NCBI RefSeq assembly: GCF_020740795.1
Contig: NC_067286.1
Coordinates: 18,604,350-18,668,349, forward strand
Reading direction: 5' to 3'
DNA length: 64,000 bases
Source: Apus apus
Taxonomy: Eukaryota; Chordata; Aves; Apodiformes; Apodidae
The notes beneath the pieces were generated by a model, which ran no database searches, was not told the origin of the DNA, and worked only from the letters and a program-made list of their open reading frames with translations. The position numbers and the translations under genes are program-made. Every line of letters begins with the position of its first letter. Position 1 is the first letter of the stretch. This document shows, piece by piece, positions 22,301 through 32,115 of this stretch.

Positions 22301-25283
22301 AAAGACATGGTGCAAAAAGTCTTGGCCACTGTGCTTGAATCTGAGCCTCACTGCATGCTTTCTGTTTGCAAAGGTCTCTTTCTACCGAGGGACAGTTCCC
22401 GAGGGCATCCCTGAAGATGCCAGCAGGAGGAGGAACAGGCCAGATTCTCTCTGGCTTGCTACTTTACCCATCAAGCTGCCTGTGAGTTGTTTTGTCTCCT
22501 ACAGAAAAATTAATGTAGGTGGTGTAACCCGTCCTGCTCAGCTTCTTTTATTCCTCCATAAGAACAGATGCAATGAATGACTGCAAGAAATGGCTGCCCA
22601 ACTATGTCATGGTGGAGATTTCCCACTCCCCGTGAGCTCTTTGAAAAGAGAAACATGAATAGCTGGAAGTAGTCTCCATCTCTTCTGCTCATGTAGGCTG
22701 TCAAGTGCAGGCTTGTTGAATGGCTAATCAGAAAGGGTGGATCCTTTGAATGAATAAGGGATGTAGAACAGGAAGAAGCTCACTATAATGAAGGAAATTG
22801 TCTGGTTTGTTTATAAATTTCTTAGTCACAAAGCTCATGCAGCACCAAAAAAAAAAAAAAAAAGACCAGGATGAGGTGATTAGGCTAGATTTGAATACTG
22901 GCATTGAGTATAAGTTGGTTGTGTGTTGGTTGATGAGAAGCTCAACATAAGCTGTCAATGTCTGCTTGCAGCCCAGAAAGCCAGCTGTGTCCTGGGCTGC
23001 ATCAAAATAAGAGTGGCCAGCACGTCAAGGGAAGTGATTCTCCCCCCTTACTTTGCTCTTGTGAGAGCCCAGCTGGAGTGCTGTGTCCAGTTCAGTTCTG
23101 GAGCCCCCAACACAAGAAGGACATGGAGCTGCTGAAGTGAAGCCAGAGGAAGGCCACAAAGATGATCAGAGGGCTAAAGCACCTCTCCTATGAAGACAGC
23201 CTGAGAGAGTTGGGGTTGTTCAGCCTGGAGAAGAGGAGGCTCCAGGGAAACCTTGTAGAGGCCTTCCAGTACCTAAAGGGGCCTACAGGAAAGCTGGAGA
23301 GAGCCTTTTAAAAAGGGCTTGGCGTGATAGGACAAGAACTAATGGCTTTAAACTGGAAGAGGGTAAATTTAAGTTGGACATTAGGAATAAATTCTTTAGT
23401 GTGAGGATGGTGAGACACTGGAACAGGTTGCCCAGCGCAGTTCTGGATGCCCTCTCCCTGGAAATTTCAAGGCCAGAATGAATGGGACTTTGAGCAACTT
23501 GGTCTAGTGGGAGGTGTCCCTGTCTATGCAGGGGCATTGAAACTAGATGATCTTTAAGTCCCTTCCAACTCAAACCATTCTATGATGTGAGCCACTGGCT
23601 AGGCTAGGCTGTTTGTTACAATGGGAAATACAACTTTTGCATATGGAGTTGTATGGATTTTTGAGAAGCTTAAAACAATACCTTTGTAGGCTGCATGTTT
23701 CCCTTCAGATCATGTGCCATGATCTCACACCCCTTCTGACACACGCAACCTCAACTACAAATCTAGACTATGTGCTGTCTTACCACTGAGTCAGATATGC
23801 ATTTGGGAGATAGTTAACTTAAAAATACTCTTTAAAGGCAAGAAAGGCAATTTCCAGTGTGAGCTATGACTGTGAACACTATGCTGTGATATTTTTCGGA
23901 GGCAGTGAATGTTCCTGGTCATTGCCAGAAGCATCTTGCTTCTTACAGCCTGACTCTTCAGCCCCACGATCTTTCTTCCTTCTCAGTAGAAGGAAGGAAA
24001 TGTCAGTGTGGCGTCTGAACAGTCAGACACTGTCCTTTACAAAAACAATTTGTGTAGCATGTTTTCTCTCTCTCTTCCCTGTGACACAGCGATTGAAACC
24101 CTGCTGGGGTGAGAAACCTGGTCCCCTGAATGACTTCTCCTTCTCTCCACTGAACCTGGGTAATGCTGAGACTGGCTACCTCACACAGACAAACCTGCTG
24201 AGCATTGCCAGGCGCGTGGGAGCTGACTGGCAGACCATTGGCCTGAACCTGGGCTTGACCTATCAGCAGATTGAGCGCATAGGATACAATAACAGGTAAG
24301 ATAGGATGCAGTGATTCATTCTATTATCTATCTATCTATCTGTCTGTCTATCTATCTATCTGCACTGCAATTACATAAATTAATGCTTGGCTGGTTGGAA
24401 GTTTTCCCACTGCAGTTGCTTCACTGAATAAAAGATCTGTTAACTAATGGTTCTTCTCAAGACATTATCTTTTTTATAGAAAACTGATTATTTTCTCTAG
24501 CTTTTATAAAACAAAACATTGTGTTTGAAAAATAAAATTGGGAAATAACAAACGTAATGAGATTTGTAGTCAAGATGAGTTATATTCCTCTCTTGTTCTG
24601 TGATCTGGATTCCTGGCCAGACTCCATCTCTGACTTTGCAGTAGTCTAAGGCATTAACTGTGATATCCTCTTTATTTAAAAAGAGCTGTTTGGACACCAT
24701 GGGACATGCATTCTGACCAAAAAGCTGGAGTAGTAGGAGAGAGTGAGACTTCTTATGAACAAACTATTGTTCCTGTGAGGAATTTACATTCAAAAGCAGA
24801 ATGTTTTACTTCAAGAAAAAGCAGAATGCTTTTTCCATTAGGAAAATGTTTTCAAGAGAGATTTTAGTGAAGGAACTGCAATTCCTGCATGATGAGTGGG
24901 GGGAAGAGGCAGACCCACTGAGTGCTTTGTGTGTCTGGATGGCTTCTTTGGGGCTCCAGTCATGGACTAGGACTCAAGTAAGGCTTCTTTGGCTTGCTGG
25001 TCAGAAGACGGTGTAGGTTACTTCTGTGGTTCCCTCTTTCTTCAGAGAGGACCTTGATAAGCAGATCCTGGACATGCTTTTCTCATGGGCTCAGCAAAAC
25101 ATGGAGGATCCTAACTGTGTGAGCAAGTTGATTACAGCAATGAAAAAAAGTGGCCGCCAGGACATCGCTGATGAGGTCGAAACCATAATTGAGCTGGGAC
25201 AGCAGAAATACAAGGAGTCCATCCGCCGAGTGGGCTTGGAGCAGGAGAACAGCACTGAGGACTCGGCAATAGCTATGATGTAG
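10057..25283 (+). CDS. PIDD1: p53-induced death domain protein 1 (PIDD1), complete, 15 coding exons
   Basis: PIDD1 is the scaffold of the PIDDosome. It binds RAIDD through its death domain to activate caspase-2, or signals with RIPK1/NEMO to NF-kB. Coding exons: 10057-10330, 12015-12428, 13123-13326, 14201-14255, 14460-14661, 15341-15469, 15785-15964, 16532-16679, 17720-17855, 18085-18235, 20566-20689, 21831-21949, 22374-22481, 24090-24295, 25046-25283. All introns are GT-AG, all phases match, and the total is 2,688 nt (895 residues; human 910). Domains: LRRs about 80-300, ZU5-1 about 315-440, ZU5-2 about 450-580, UPA about 585-750, death domain about 773-865. Both autocleavage motifs (HFS at 436-438 and 578-580) are intact. 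The start is uncertain: the frame stays open upstream, and a second in-frame ATG at 10066 has a stronger Kozak context. Confidence 0.97.
12015..12428 (+). CDS. PIDD1: PIDD1 coding exon 2, main LRR block
   Basis: Residues 92-229 carry consecutive leucine-rich repeats such as [30 protein letters not shown] and [15 protein letters not shown], with about 23-residue spacing. Acceptor CACACTCAG; donor GTAAGT. Confidence 0.96.
13123..13326 (+). CDS. PIDD1: PIDD1 coding exon 3, last LRRs
   Basis: Residues 230-297 with [15 protein letters not shown] and [15 protein letters not shown], then the conserved cap [11 protein letters not shown]. Acceptor CACCTGCAG; donor GTAATT. Phase 1 at both ends. Confidence 0.95.
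14201..14255 (+). CDS. PIDD1: PIDD1 coding exon 4 (linker)
   Basis: A 55-nt exon encoding the linker [18 protein letters not shown] between the LRRs and the first ZU5 domain; it matches the human PRLFLTSD region in place and character. Acceptor TGCTGCAG; donor GTAAGC. Confidence 0.9.
14460..14661 (+). CDS. PIDD1: PIDD1 coding exon 5, ZU5-1
   Basis: Residues 316-383. Holds the ZU5 signature region [17 protein letters not shown] and the conserved [13 protein letters not shown]. Acceptor TTCTGGAAG; donor GTGAGG. Confidence 0.95.
15341..15469 (+). CDS. PIDD1: PIDD1 coding exon 6, ZU5-1
   Basis: Residues 384-426 (start [20 protein letters not shown]). Exactly 129 nt and phase 0 at both ends. Acceptor TTTCGCCAG; donor GTAAGC. 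Upstream sequence open in the same direction at 15,067-15,340 is intron. Confidence 0.93.
15785..15964 (+). CDS. PIDD1: PIDD1 coding exon 7, first HFS autocleavage site
   Basis: Residues 427-486. [11 protein letters not shown] contains the HFS motif, with cleavage expected between F437 and S438 (human S446), giving PIDD-N and PIDD-C. The second ZU5 starts within it ([18 protein letters not shown]). Donor GTAGGC. Confidence 0.95.
16532..16679 (+). CDS. PIDD1: PIDD1 coding exon 8, ZU5-2
   Basis: Residues 487-535 including [18 protein letters not shown] and [11 protein letters not shown], both conserved in the family. Acceptor ACACATCCAG; donor GTCAGT. Confidence 0.94.
17720..17855 (+). CDS. 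PIDD1: PIDD1 coding exon 9, second HFS autocleavage site
   Basis: Residues 536-580. Ends FEVTHFS with cleavage expected between F579 and S580 (human S588), producing the death-domain-bearing PIDD-CC. The exon boundary falls inside the very next codon (W581). Confidence 0.95.
18085..18235 (+). CDS. PIDD1: PIDD1 coding exon 10, UPA domain start
   Basis: Residues 581-631 ([20 protein letters not shown] onward), matching the start of the UPA domain. Acceptor TATGCTAG; donor GTCTGA, a weaker donor than the others. Confidence 0.94.
18474..19316 (-). repeat. CR1 LINE, 3' part of ORF2 plus 3' UTR
   Basis: Reverse orientation inside the PIDD1 intron. It begins with the 3' end in reverse complement (TCATAGAATCATCAAGGTTGG) and contains a long open remnant of the ORF2 C-terminal region, with pieces such as [20 protein letters not shown] and [20 protein letters not shown]. 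Fairly intact relative to the other copies here. Confidence 0.92.
20566..20689 (+). CDS. PIDD1: PIDD1 coding exon 11, UPA domain
   Basis: Residues 632-672. Contains [20 protein letters not shown], almost unchanged from human. Acceptor TTCTTATCAG; donor GTATGG. Confidence 0.95.
21831..21949 (+). CDS. PIDD1: PIDD1 coding exon 12, UPA domain
   Basis: Residues 673-712, with [20 protein letters not shown]. Acceptor CTCTGCACAG; donor GTGAGC. Confidence 0.95.
22374..22481 (+). CDS. PIDD1: PIDD1 coding exon 13
   Basis: Residues 713-748, [15 protein letters not shown] to [11 protein letters not shown], the end of UPA. Exactly 108 nt, phase 0. Acceptor TTTGCAAAG; donor GTGAGT. Confidence 0.94.
22966..23587 (+). 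repeat. CR1 LINE 3' fragment
   Basis: Sense-orientation CR1. It shows the ORF2 C-terminal region ([10 protein letters not shown], then [20 protein letters not shown] in broken frames), the gene-end region, and the terminal CCTTCCAACTCAAACCATTC TATGATG. Lies in the intron before PIDD1 exon 14 and carries several frame breaks. Confidence 0.92.
24090..24295 (+). CDS. PIDD1: PIDD1 coding exon 14, death domain first half
   Basis: Residues 749-816. Contains [20 protein letters not shown] and the helical segment [20 protein letters not shown], the start of the death domain that binds RAIDD. Acceptor GTGACACAG; donor GTAAGA. Confidence 0.96.
24326..24362. repeat. TCTA microsatellite
   Basis: Tetranucleotide TCTA run interrupted by two TGTC units, about 37 bp, in the intron between PIDD1 exons 14 and 15. 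Confidence 0.9.
25046..25283 (+). CDS. PIDD1: PIDD1 last coding exon, death domain second half and stop
   Basis: Residues 817-895. Contains [18 protein letters not shown] and [19 protein letters not shown], closing the death-domain helices, then a short divergent tail ending in TAG. Acceptor CTTTCTTCAG. Confidence 0.96.
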
Positions 25284-25915
25284 CACCTAGCCAACAGAAC
25301 TGGGTTTTGTATGGGGTCCCTCTGCATAGCTGGAGTAACAATGTCTTGGCTGCTCTCACATCAAGGGCCAGTGTCTTCCCAAGGAGCTGGATGTTGATTT
25401 ACTTGTGAACAGACTACTGAGCTTTCTTGGGTCTGTACTCATATCCACTTCTGCCAATCCCAGGCAGCTTAGAGTACATTTATGAGACTTTTTTATAGTT
25501 CCACTTCTTGAACTTGAGCTTTGGATTTCAGAAACACAGGGAAATTCAGAGACTGAAGTGTCTGTTGAGTAGTGGCTAAAGCAGCGTTTAGTGAGTTTTA
25601 ATACTCATGTTATGTATATTTATTTTTAACTTGTTCCTGAAACTGTGTTCTGCTGGAAAAACTAGGTGTGAACATTTGAGTCTGTTTGTAGTCCAATGCT
25701 TGATGGGAAAATAGAGGTGCAATTGTGTTATGACGGCCTGTAGTGCAGTGGGAGCTGCTCAGCTATTTCTGTTAATGATGTGGTTAGCTCACAGGAAACT
25801 CTGAACTGTATTCCCCATGAAAATGTTTTCTGCCAAATCTCTTTCATTCCCTCAAGCCCAGAACAAACCTAACTATTAATGTGGAAAAGAAAATAAACTA
25901 ATTTCTGGCAAAATT
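25284..25915 (+). terminator. PIDD1: PIDD1 3' UTR with AATAAA
   Basis: About 630 nt of non-coding sequence follows the stop. The first canonical AATAAA is at 25892-25897. A second AATAAA near 25957 could give a slightly longer form. Cleavage positions are not visible in genomic sequence. Confidence 0.65.
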
Positions 25916-25959
25916 GCTCTTGTTTTTTGGTTTTGCTCCAAAAGCTACTTTGGAACAAA

Positions 25960-28900
25960 TAAAATTTCACCTTGTCCCTAGGCTGCTGCACCTGCCAGGC
26001 TTTTTAGATGAGACCCACACACTGCTGTTCTTTGACAGAGTTCCAGTTTTGTTCTGCAAAGATGTAAAAATTCCCACTCTTACAGGACAGATTATAATTT
26101 AAGTGAAAGTAAAATTTCCTTTGCAGTTTCAAAGGGACATTCCTCACATCGTCTGAGTGAAATATGCCTGTGTAGTAGTGAAGATGTGAAACCTCATGAA
26201 GTTTGGTGAAAAGCATCACTTCAATTTGCATTTTAAAAACTGGTCTCACCAGCTGTTGAAATAGGAATTGTTGTGGCATGAGCTGTGCTGAGCGAACCCC
26301 CCAGTTTTTGCAGTCTGAACATCTTGTACAAGACTGGAAATGTTTATTGTTTTTTTAACTGCCTAGTCATTGACTACTGAGGTGCTCTTCTCTTCCTGTT
26401 CCCTATCTCATAATGGGGCTCAACTAATGACCCACTAAAAACAATGGAAAATTTAATGAAAGCTTTTGAAAGAATACTGTCACATATGTAAATTAAGCTC
26501 TATCAAGACAGGTTTGGATCCAGCATAACCCACTCTTTAAGTGATACTTAAAAGGCTGTTCTCAATCTGAAAAATAAAAGCATTTATAAAAATGCCAGGT
26601 TGCAACACCCAAAGTCAACCTGCAGCTGCAGATCTGAGAAATCCTGGAGATTTTTTCCCTCTGTGAGGAGTCATTGGGGTTTTCACTGATGCTGTGTTTC
26701 AGATCTGTCGTCTGTACTATTGAAAGATAGGCATAAAATTTTTCTGCCTTTTTTTTTTTTAAGGACATTCTAGCATCTCAGGCCGTGGAATGATTAGTGT
26801 CTACTCCAGAGCACTAGACAAGGCCTTGCATACTTCAGTCATTGCCTTGGGCCTAGGGACTTGCTCAGATCTGATTTCTTAGACTGTGCTGCCCCTCAAG
26901 TCTCTTGACTTGATCTGTATGAGAGTCAATTGAAAGTATGTTATTTTCAGGTGCATTATCTTTGTCAATAATCCCTTTGAGGCACATAACTCCTTTGTAA
27001 GCCTGTAGTTGCTATGGCCAAGAAATGCTGATTACAGTTGCAGTAGATGGTTGAAGCAGCATTTATCTTTTGAATGAAAAGAATGCTCTCCTTTCTGGCT
27101 TCTTTCATGAGTTCAGCACTTACTGGAGTAGCCTTTTTCCTTTTCCAGCTATCTGCCTTTTCCTGGTGTCTACTAGGCACTTTACAGTGTCCTACTAATG
27201 ATGTGGCAGATACTGTTATTTTTACTTTGCGTGACCCTGATGTGTCCTAAATTCTTCTAAGTAAATTTCAACCAGGAAAAGCCTCCTTACAAATAAAAAT
27301 TAAATAAAAAAATAATTAAAAAATAGAAATTGTTTAGGAGAAGGAACATTTCTTCTTCTCCCTTTTTTACTGTTAACATCTGTATCTCTCTAACTCATAA
27401 TAAAACCCTTTTCTACATTGCAAACTTGCAGATCTCCAGTAGAATGACCAAGTGGCCCTGGGAGGTGAACAGGATGTTTCCCACACACCACCCTCCACTT
27501 CCAGGTTCTGCTAAACATGACAGTCCTCTAGCTGCCAGAAGACAGATTTGGGTAAGATGCTTCCAGCCCCTGCAAAGATTAATAAAATAAATTTCTGAGG
27601 TATGAAAACCCAGGCAAAGCTTAAATATAAAAAACATAAAGCAAAGCCCAACTATATTCTGCAAGAAGTTAAACTGTTTACACAGTTCTGGCAGTAAAAT
27701 GCTGTATAATTCCCAGTAAAACACCTGAAGGAAACATGAAGGTGGGAGGGAGCCTGCAGGGGCTGTGTTCAGTTTGTCTGTTTACTGTGGCCAGACAACA
27801 ATACCATAAAATTTAGCACATCCATAATCCTATGCTGTGATAAAGGAGAGCAGACACGTGGTGTGTTGAGAACTGCATGGTTCAACTATCAACCTACTGA
27901 GCTTGATACAAAACTGAGGAACCATTAGAAGACACCCTGCCAACTGAAAAGATTTCCTGCTGTTAGGTACTGTACAACATCCATACTCTACAGCATCAAG
28001 CTGCTCTTTTAAAAGGAAAGGAAATCTGATGATCCTTAAATTCACTGTTTTCCCACAAAAACAGGATCAATCACAGCATGTTTCAGCCTTTAAAACCAAA
28101 AGTAACTTTCAATGGGAAAGGTGCAGGGATGTTTTTCAGATGATGGTGTGTCAGAGTCCCAGCCCAGGTCTGCCTCTAAGTGAGCTCACCATGCTTGTCA
28201 ATCAGTTGTATGTTGTTAAAATGAAGAAAACAGTCTTCACTGCATGTGTTCATTTCCTGAAGTTCACAGACATAAACTGTATGTTCTTAAAGTGCTATTT
28301 TTTCTGTAAATCCATATACTTGAAAATCCATGTTGAGAGTTTGATGCTTGTTCCAGTTCTCAGCTACCTATAAGGAACTCAGTGACTCAGAATTATAGAA
28401 AGCAGGTAGGCACCATCACAATGCAAACTTTAGCCTCTAGCCTTCCTGCCTCACAGTAGGTCTGTAGATTGAACCCATGCAGAAGGTTGCTTTAGGAGGC
28501 TGGGACTAAGATCCTTCTGCTTGGTTTGCTGATTAAACATCCATGCAGTTCTTGTCTTTTCTAAATGGTGGACCTGGAAAATGCAAGGGGCAGGAAGGAT
28601 GCTCAGAGACAAGTACTACACAATACTTTTGCAGCAGAGTATTATGTCTCTGGGAAAGGCTGAAGTAGTTGCCATCCACTGTTTCTCAAGTAGGTGGCAC
28701 CAAGCGAAATAATCCAACATGATTTGCAAATAGGCAAGAGGAAGTACTTTTTCGCCACTGTGCATAGTTCTAATGCTGATTCATTGCTCTGAGATATTTG
28801 AGGCCAAAATATAAATGGCGTGTTCAGAAATTAATTGGTTAAAATACTGGGGAAAAGCAAATTAATATGGAAAGCTGCGTGTATTCCCACCTGGAAGAAG

Positions 28901-30000
28901 TGAAAGACTGGGGGCTGCCTTTCTCAGGCAGGAGATGAGTAAGACTGCAGCAACAGAGTATGTGGAGAAACCAAGCAGTCAGAGAAGGCAGATAAGACAT
29001 CTGTACTTACTTTCTCTAGAAAGGCAAGGTAGTTGCAAGTCTAGCTTCTGCTGAAGCTGCCCTGTGGATAAGGGGAGACCATGATTTCACAGGTCAGAGG
29101 TGGCCACTGTCTGGATCCCTCCTCTGAGCCATGTGGCTGAGCTCTACTCCTGGATTGAGAATTTCAATGGTAACTTCTAACAAACCAGGCAGCACTGCTC
29201 AAAGGAAGAATGTTAAGCTTGAAAACATCCACTCTGGCTTGTTTTCATTGGATCTCATCAGACAGCTGCAGCTGGAGGTATCTCTGGGCATCTCTGACAC
29301 ACAGTCACATACACTGAGTCACTGCTCCCATGCACTGAGTCACCAGGTGGAGCCGTGTCTTGGGGCAGGCCCTGTGTGGCCATCAGATGCTGGGTTACAG
29401 GAGGCCACCATGGAATAGAGTTTGGTCACAAGGAATACAGGACAGTTTTCCTAATGCAGAAAACCTCTTTTCCTGATGGAAAAGGTACCAGGGTACTACA
29501 GGTCCATCTTTGTGATGGCTCCAAGGCAGCACAAAGAGCTCAAAGCTTGGAGTATGAACAGGAGGTGGCAATACACAGTGATCTGAGTAACCCCAGATGT
29601 GTCCCAGCCACACTGGCTCTACCAGCTCTCTACCATGGCCCAGACCTGGTCTTCTGGAGGTGTTTAGCATCACCATTTTTAAGAACAGCAAATCTGTGCG
29701 CCCAGGAGAGAGTGGGGCTCATGCAGGGGGTAGCTGCAGCCCCTGTGGAGATGCCTATCTCTCCCCACCATATAAAGAAAGTACCTGGCTGATGAACCTG
29801 AGTGGTTAGGATTCTAATAATGCTTTGCTGGGCTGATGAAGAGAAGCAGGACAGAAGAGCTGGCCAAAGGAGGTGGCAACAGGACAGCTGCGGGTGGACA
29901 TGAGCTTAGGTACAAATCTTCACCTTGCTGCTTCTTCAGTGCAGTCCTTAGAGGATTTCACTGCCTCTGCAATAGCTTGGGACACATGTTGGGCTTTTTT
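25960..30000. other. Intergenic stretch, no gene recognised
   Basis: About 4 kb between the PIDD1 3' end and the env remnant. Open frames are short and not framed by splice sites. No clear repeat consensus was recognised, though old decayed repeats are likely. A TTTG simple repeat follows at about 30,001-30,026. Confidence 0.45.
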
Positions 30001-30298
30001 TGTTTATTTGTTTGTTTGTTTGTTTTTCCTTCCAGGTTGGATAAAAAGCAAATCCTTGTGATTCCTAGCTTCTCCCCAAGGTCAGAGCTGAAAACAAGCA
30101 TGGGTTGTGATGCTAATTGTAGTTACTCCCTTCCAAGAATGCAGGTTACTGGCTTCTGAGGCCTATCAGCTATTGTTGATTAACACCAAATGCCCATGGA
30201 TATTTGACTACACTGAATGGACAGAAGCAGAAGACTCAACTGCTGAAGCTGACTGTCCTTTTGCCCAGATTTGGAAAGTGTATTTAGCAGGGCTGATC

Positions 30299-31925
30299 AT
30301 GCCAGGACACAGTGAAATATACTTACTGGCACCTGTTGTCACAGCTTTTGTAATGTTAATACTATGTATCACAACAGTAACACCTGACCTAATGCAACCG
30401 TCTAATAACAAACTGCTACAGGATCCATGGGATACAAATAACTTCATAAATCTGGGACAAAACATTAGTAATGCACTAAATCTTAGAAATTGTTGGGTAT
30501 GTGGGGGGCACCAGGACTTCGGCGAGTGGCCCTGGATAGGTCATGTGGTCCCTCCTAAATTAATGGTCAGCAATTTGAGCGTGATGAAATTTGATAACAA
30601 GAAACCATATATTTGGGAAGAAAACATTACATCATAGAAAATCCATGGCATGGAGAAAGGGGGATATTGCATCTATAGAAGGGCAAGCTGTACTGAGGAA
30701 CCCAATAAAGCTATGGTAGGACACTCAGAATGTAAATACATTCATCAGTGGGGGTGGCATTTCACACTAGATGATCGTGCTACAGTAGATTGTAGTTACG
30801 GTGACAAAAACCACACTGGAGATATCCTTTGTGACAAGTCTAGGAAAAGGAATTACCAGCCAATGTGCTATGGGATGGGGTGGAGAGATAAGGAGGTAAC
30901 CCTATTAAATTCCAGGATTTCTGGTCCTCTCGAGATATATAAAAAACAGTATCAGGGCCAATATCTCAATTAGACACTCCCACAGAAACTAAATGCATAT
31001 ATACAGATTAAGCTTGGCTCTGTCAGGGGCCAAATAGGAAACTGGCCACTGATGCAACACTTCCTGTTCATAGGGAAGATGCCTATTATTTCTCTGAAGA
31101 TATGTTTTTAGGTAATAGGTGGGCATTAAAAGGTCACTACTGGATTTATGGTTACTTGGCCTATCATCTTCTCCCTAAATTTTGGGAATGGACTAATTAT
31201 ATTGGAATAATTCAACACTATATTATAATACTACTCAATGAAGTAGAGACCCAAATGAAAATTAAAGTATATGATAATTTAGGATTAAATTAAAGAGCTA
31301 CCTTTGATTGGAACATAGCAAAATCTGGAACTCAAAAATGGAAAGGCCAAGAATGGCCCTCAGAAAGAATAATGCAATATTATGATCTGGCTTCTTGGGA
31401 CCCGTATGAAACTATAAGTGGGGCAAGGGATCCCATTTGTAACTTAAACACAATAATCAGACAACAGGCAGTAGTAGAAGTTGTAGCCAATCAAACTGCT
31501 AAAGCATTAACTCTGACTGCAGATGAATTAATACAAGCCCAAAATGCATTTACCAGCACAGAATGGTACTTCACTATTTATTAGCTGAAGAGGGTGTTTG
31601 TGCAAAATTGAATACTACTAATTGTTGTCTTAAGCTCAAAAATAAAGGGCAAATTGTAAAAGATTCGGCAAGAAAAATTACAGAAACAGCTCGTGTTCCT
31701 GTACAAAACTGGAAAGGAATTGAGTGGCCCAGTTGTTTTTTCTTTCAAAAAGGTATTGGGGAATGATTTTTGTTAATTGTGGGGATTATTTTATTAATTT
31801 TTATAATGCCTTGTATAATTTCCTTATATAATCTTATGGGTAATAGAATAATGGCAAGAGCACTAAAAAAAGAAACAAAATTAAATGTACCAGCAGCTAT
31901 GGTAGAAACAGTCATTGAAACATAG
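30299..31925 (+). pseudogene. Endogenous retrovirus env remnant (gamma-type, CX7CC)
   Basis: A decayed retroviral envelope gene. Visible landmarks in order are a hydrophobic leader after the ATG at 30299, a CWVC (CXXC-type) motif of the surface subunit at 30491-30502, several N-glycosylation sites, a Gln-rich heptad region near 31,440-31,540, a C-X7-CC motif at 31,599-31,628, a hydrophobic membrane anchor at about 31,770-31,830 and a cytoplasmic tail ending at TAG 31923-31925. The frame is broken by in-frame stops at about 30635, 30971, 31291 and 31764 and by at least two frame changes (between 30974 and 31101, and near 31,560-31,584), so it cannot make an intact protein. No pol is recognisable upstream. 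Confidence 0.85.
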
Positions 31926-32115
31926 ATATGATAAGTTGATTAAAGTTCCTGAGATCAAAGGTTCAAGGTTGATAAGGTAATTGAAATGTTAACACATAAG
32001 AATATTTGATACTTTGTATAAAGCTTTGCTATACTGTTGTGAGTGATTCCATTAGCAGAAGAAACCCTGGATGTCACCACAGAAGTCATCCTTGAATGAG
32101 GGCCACGGGGTGAGT

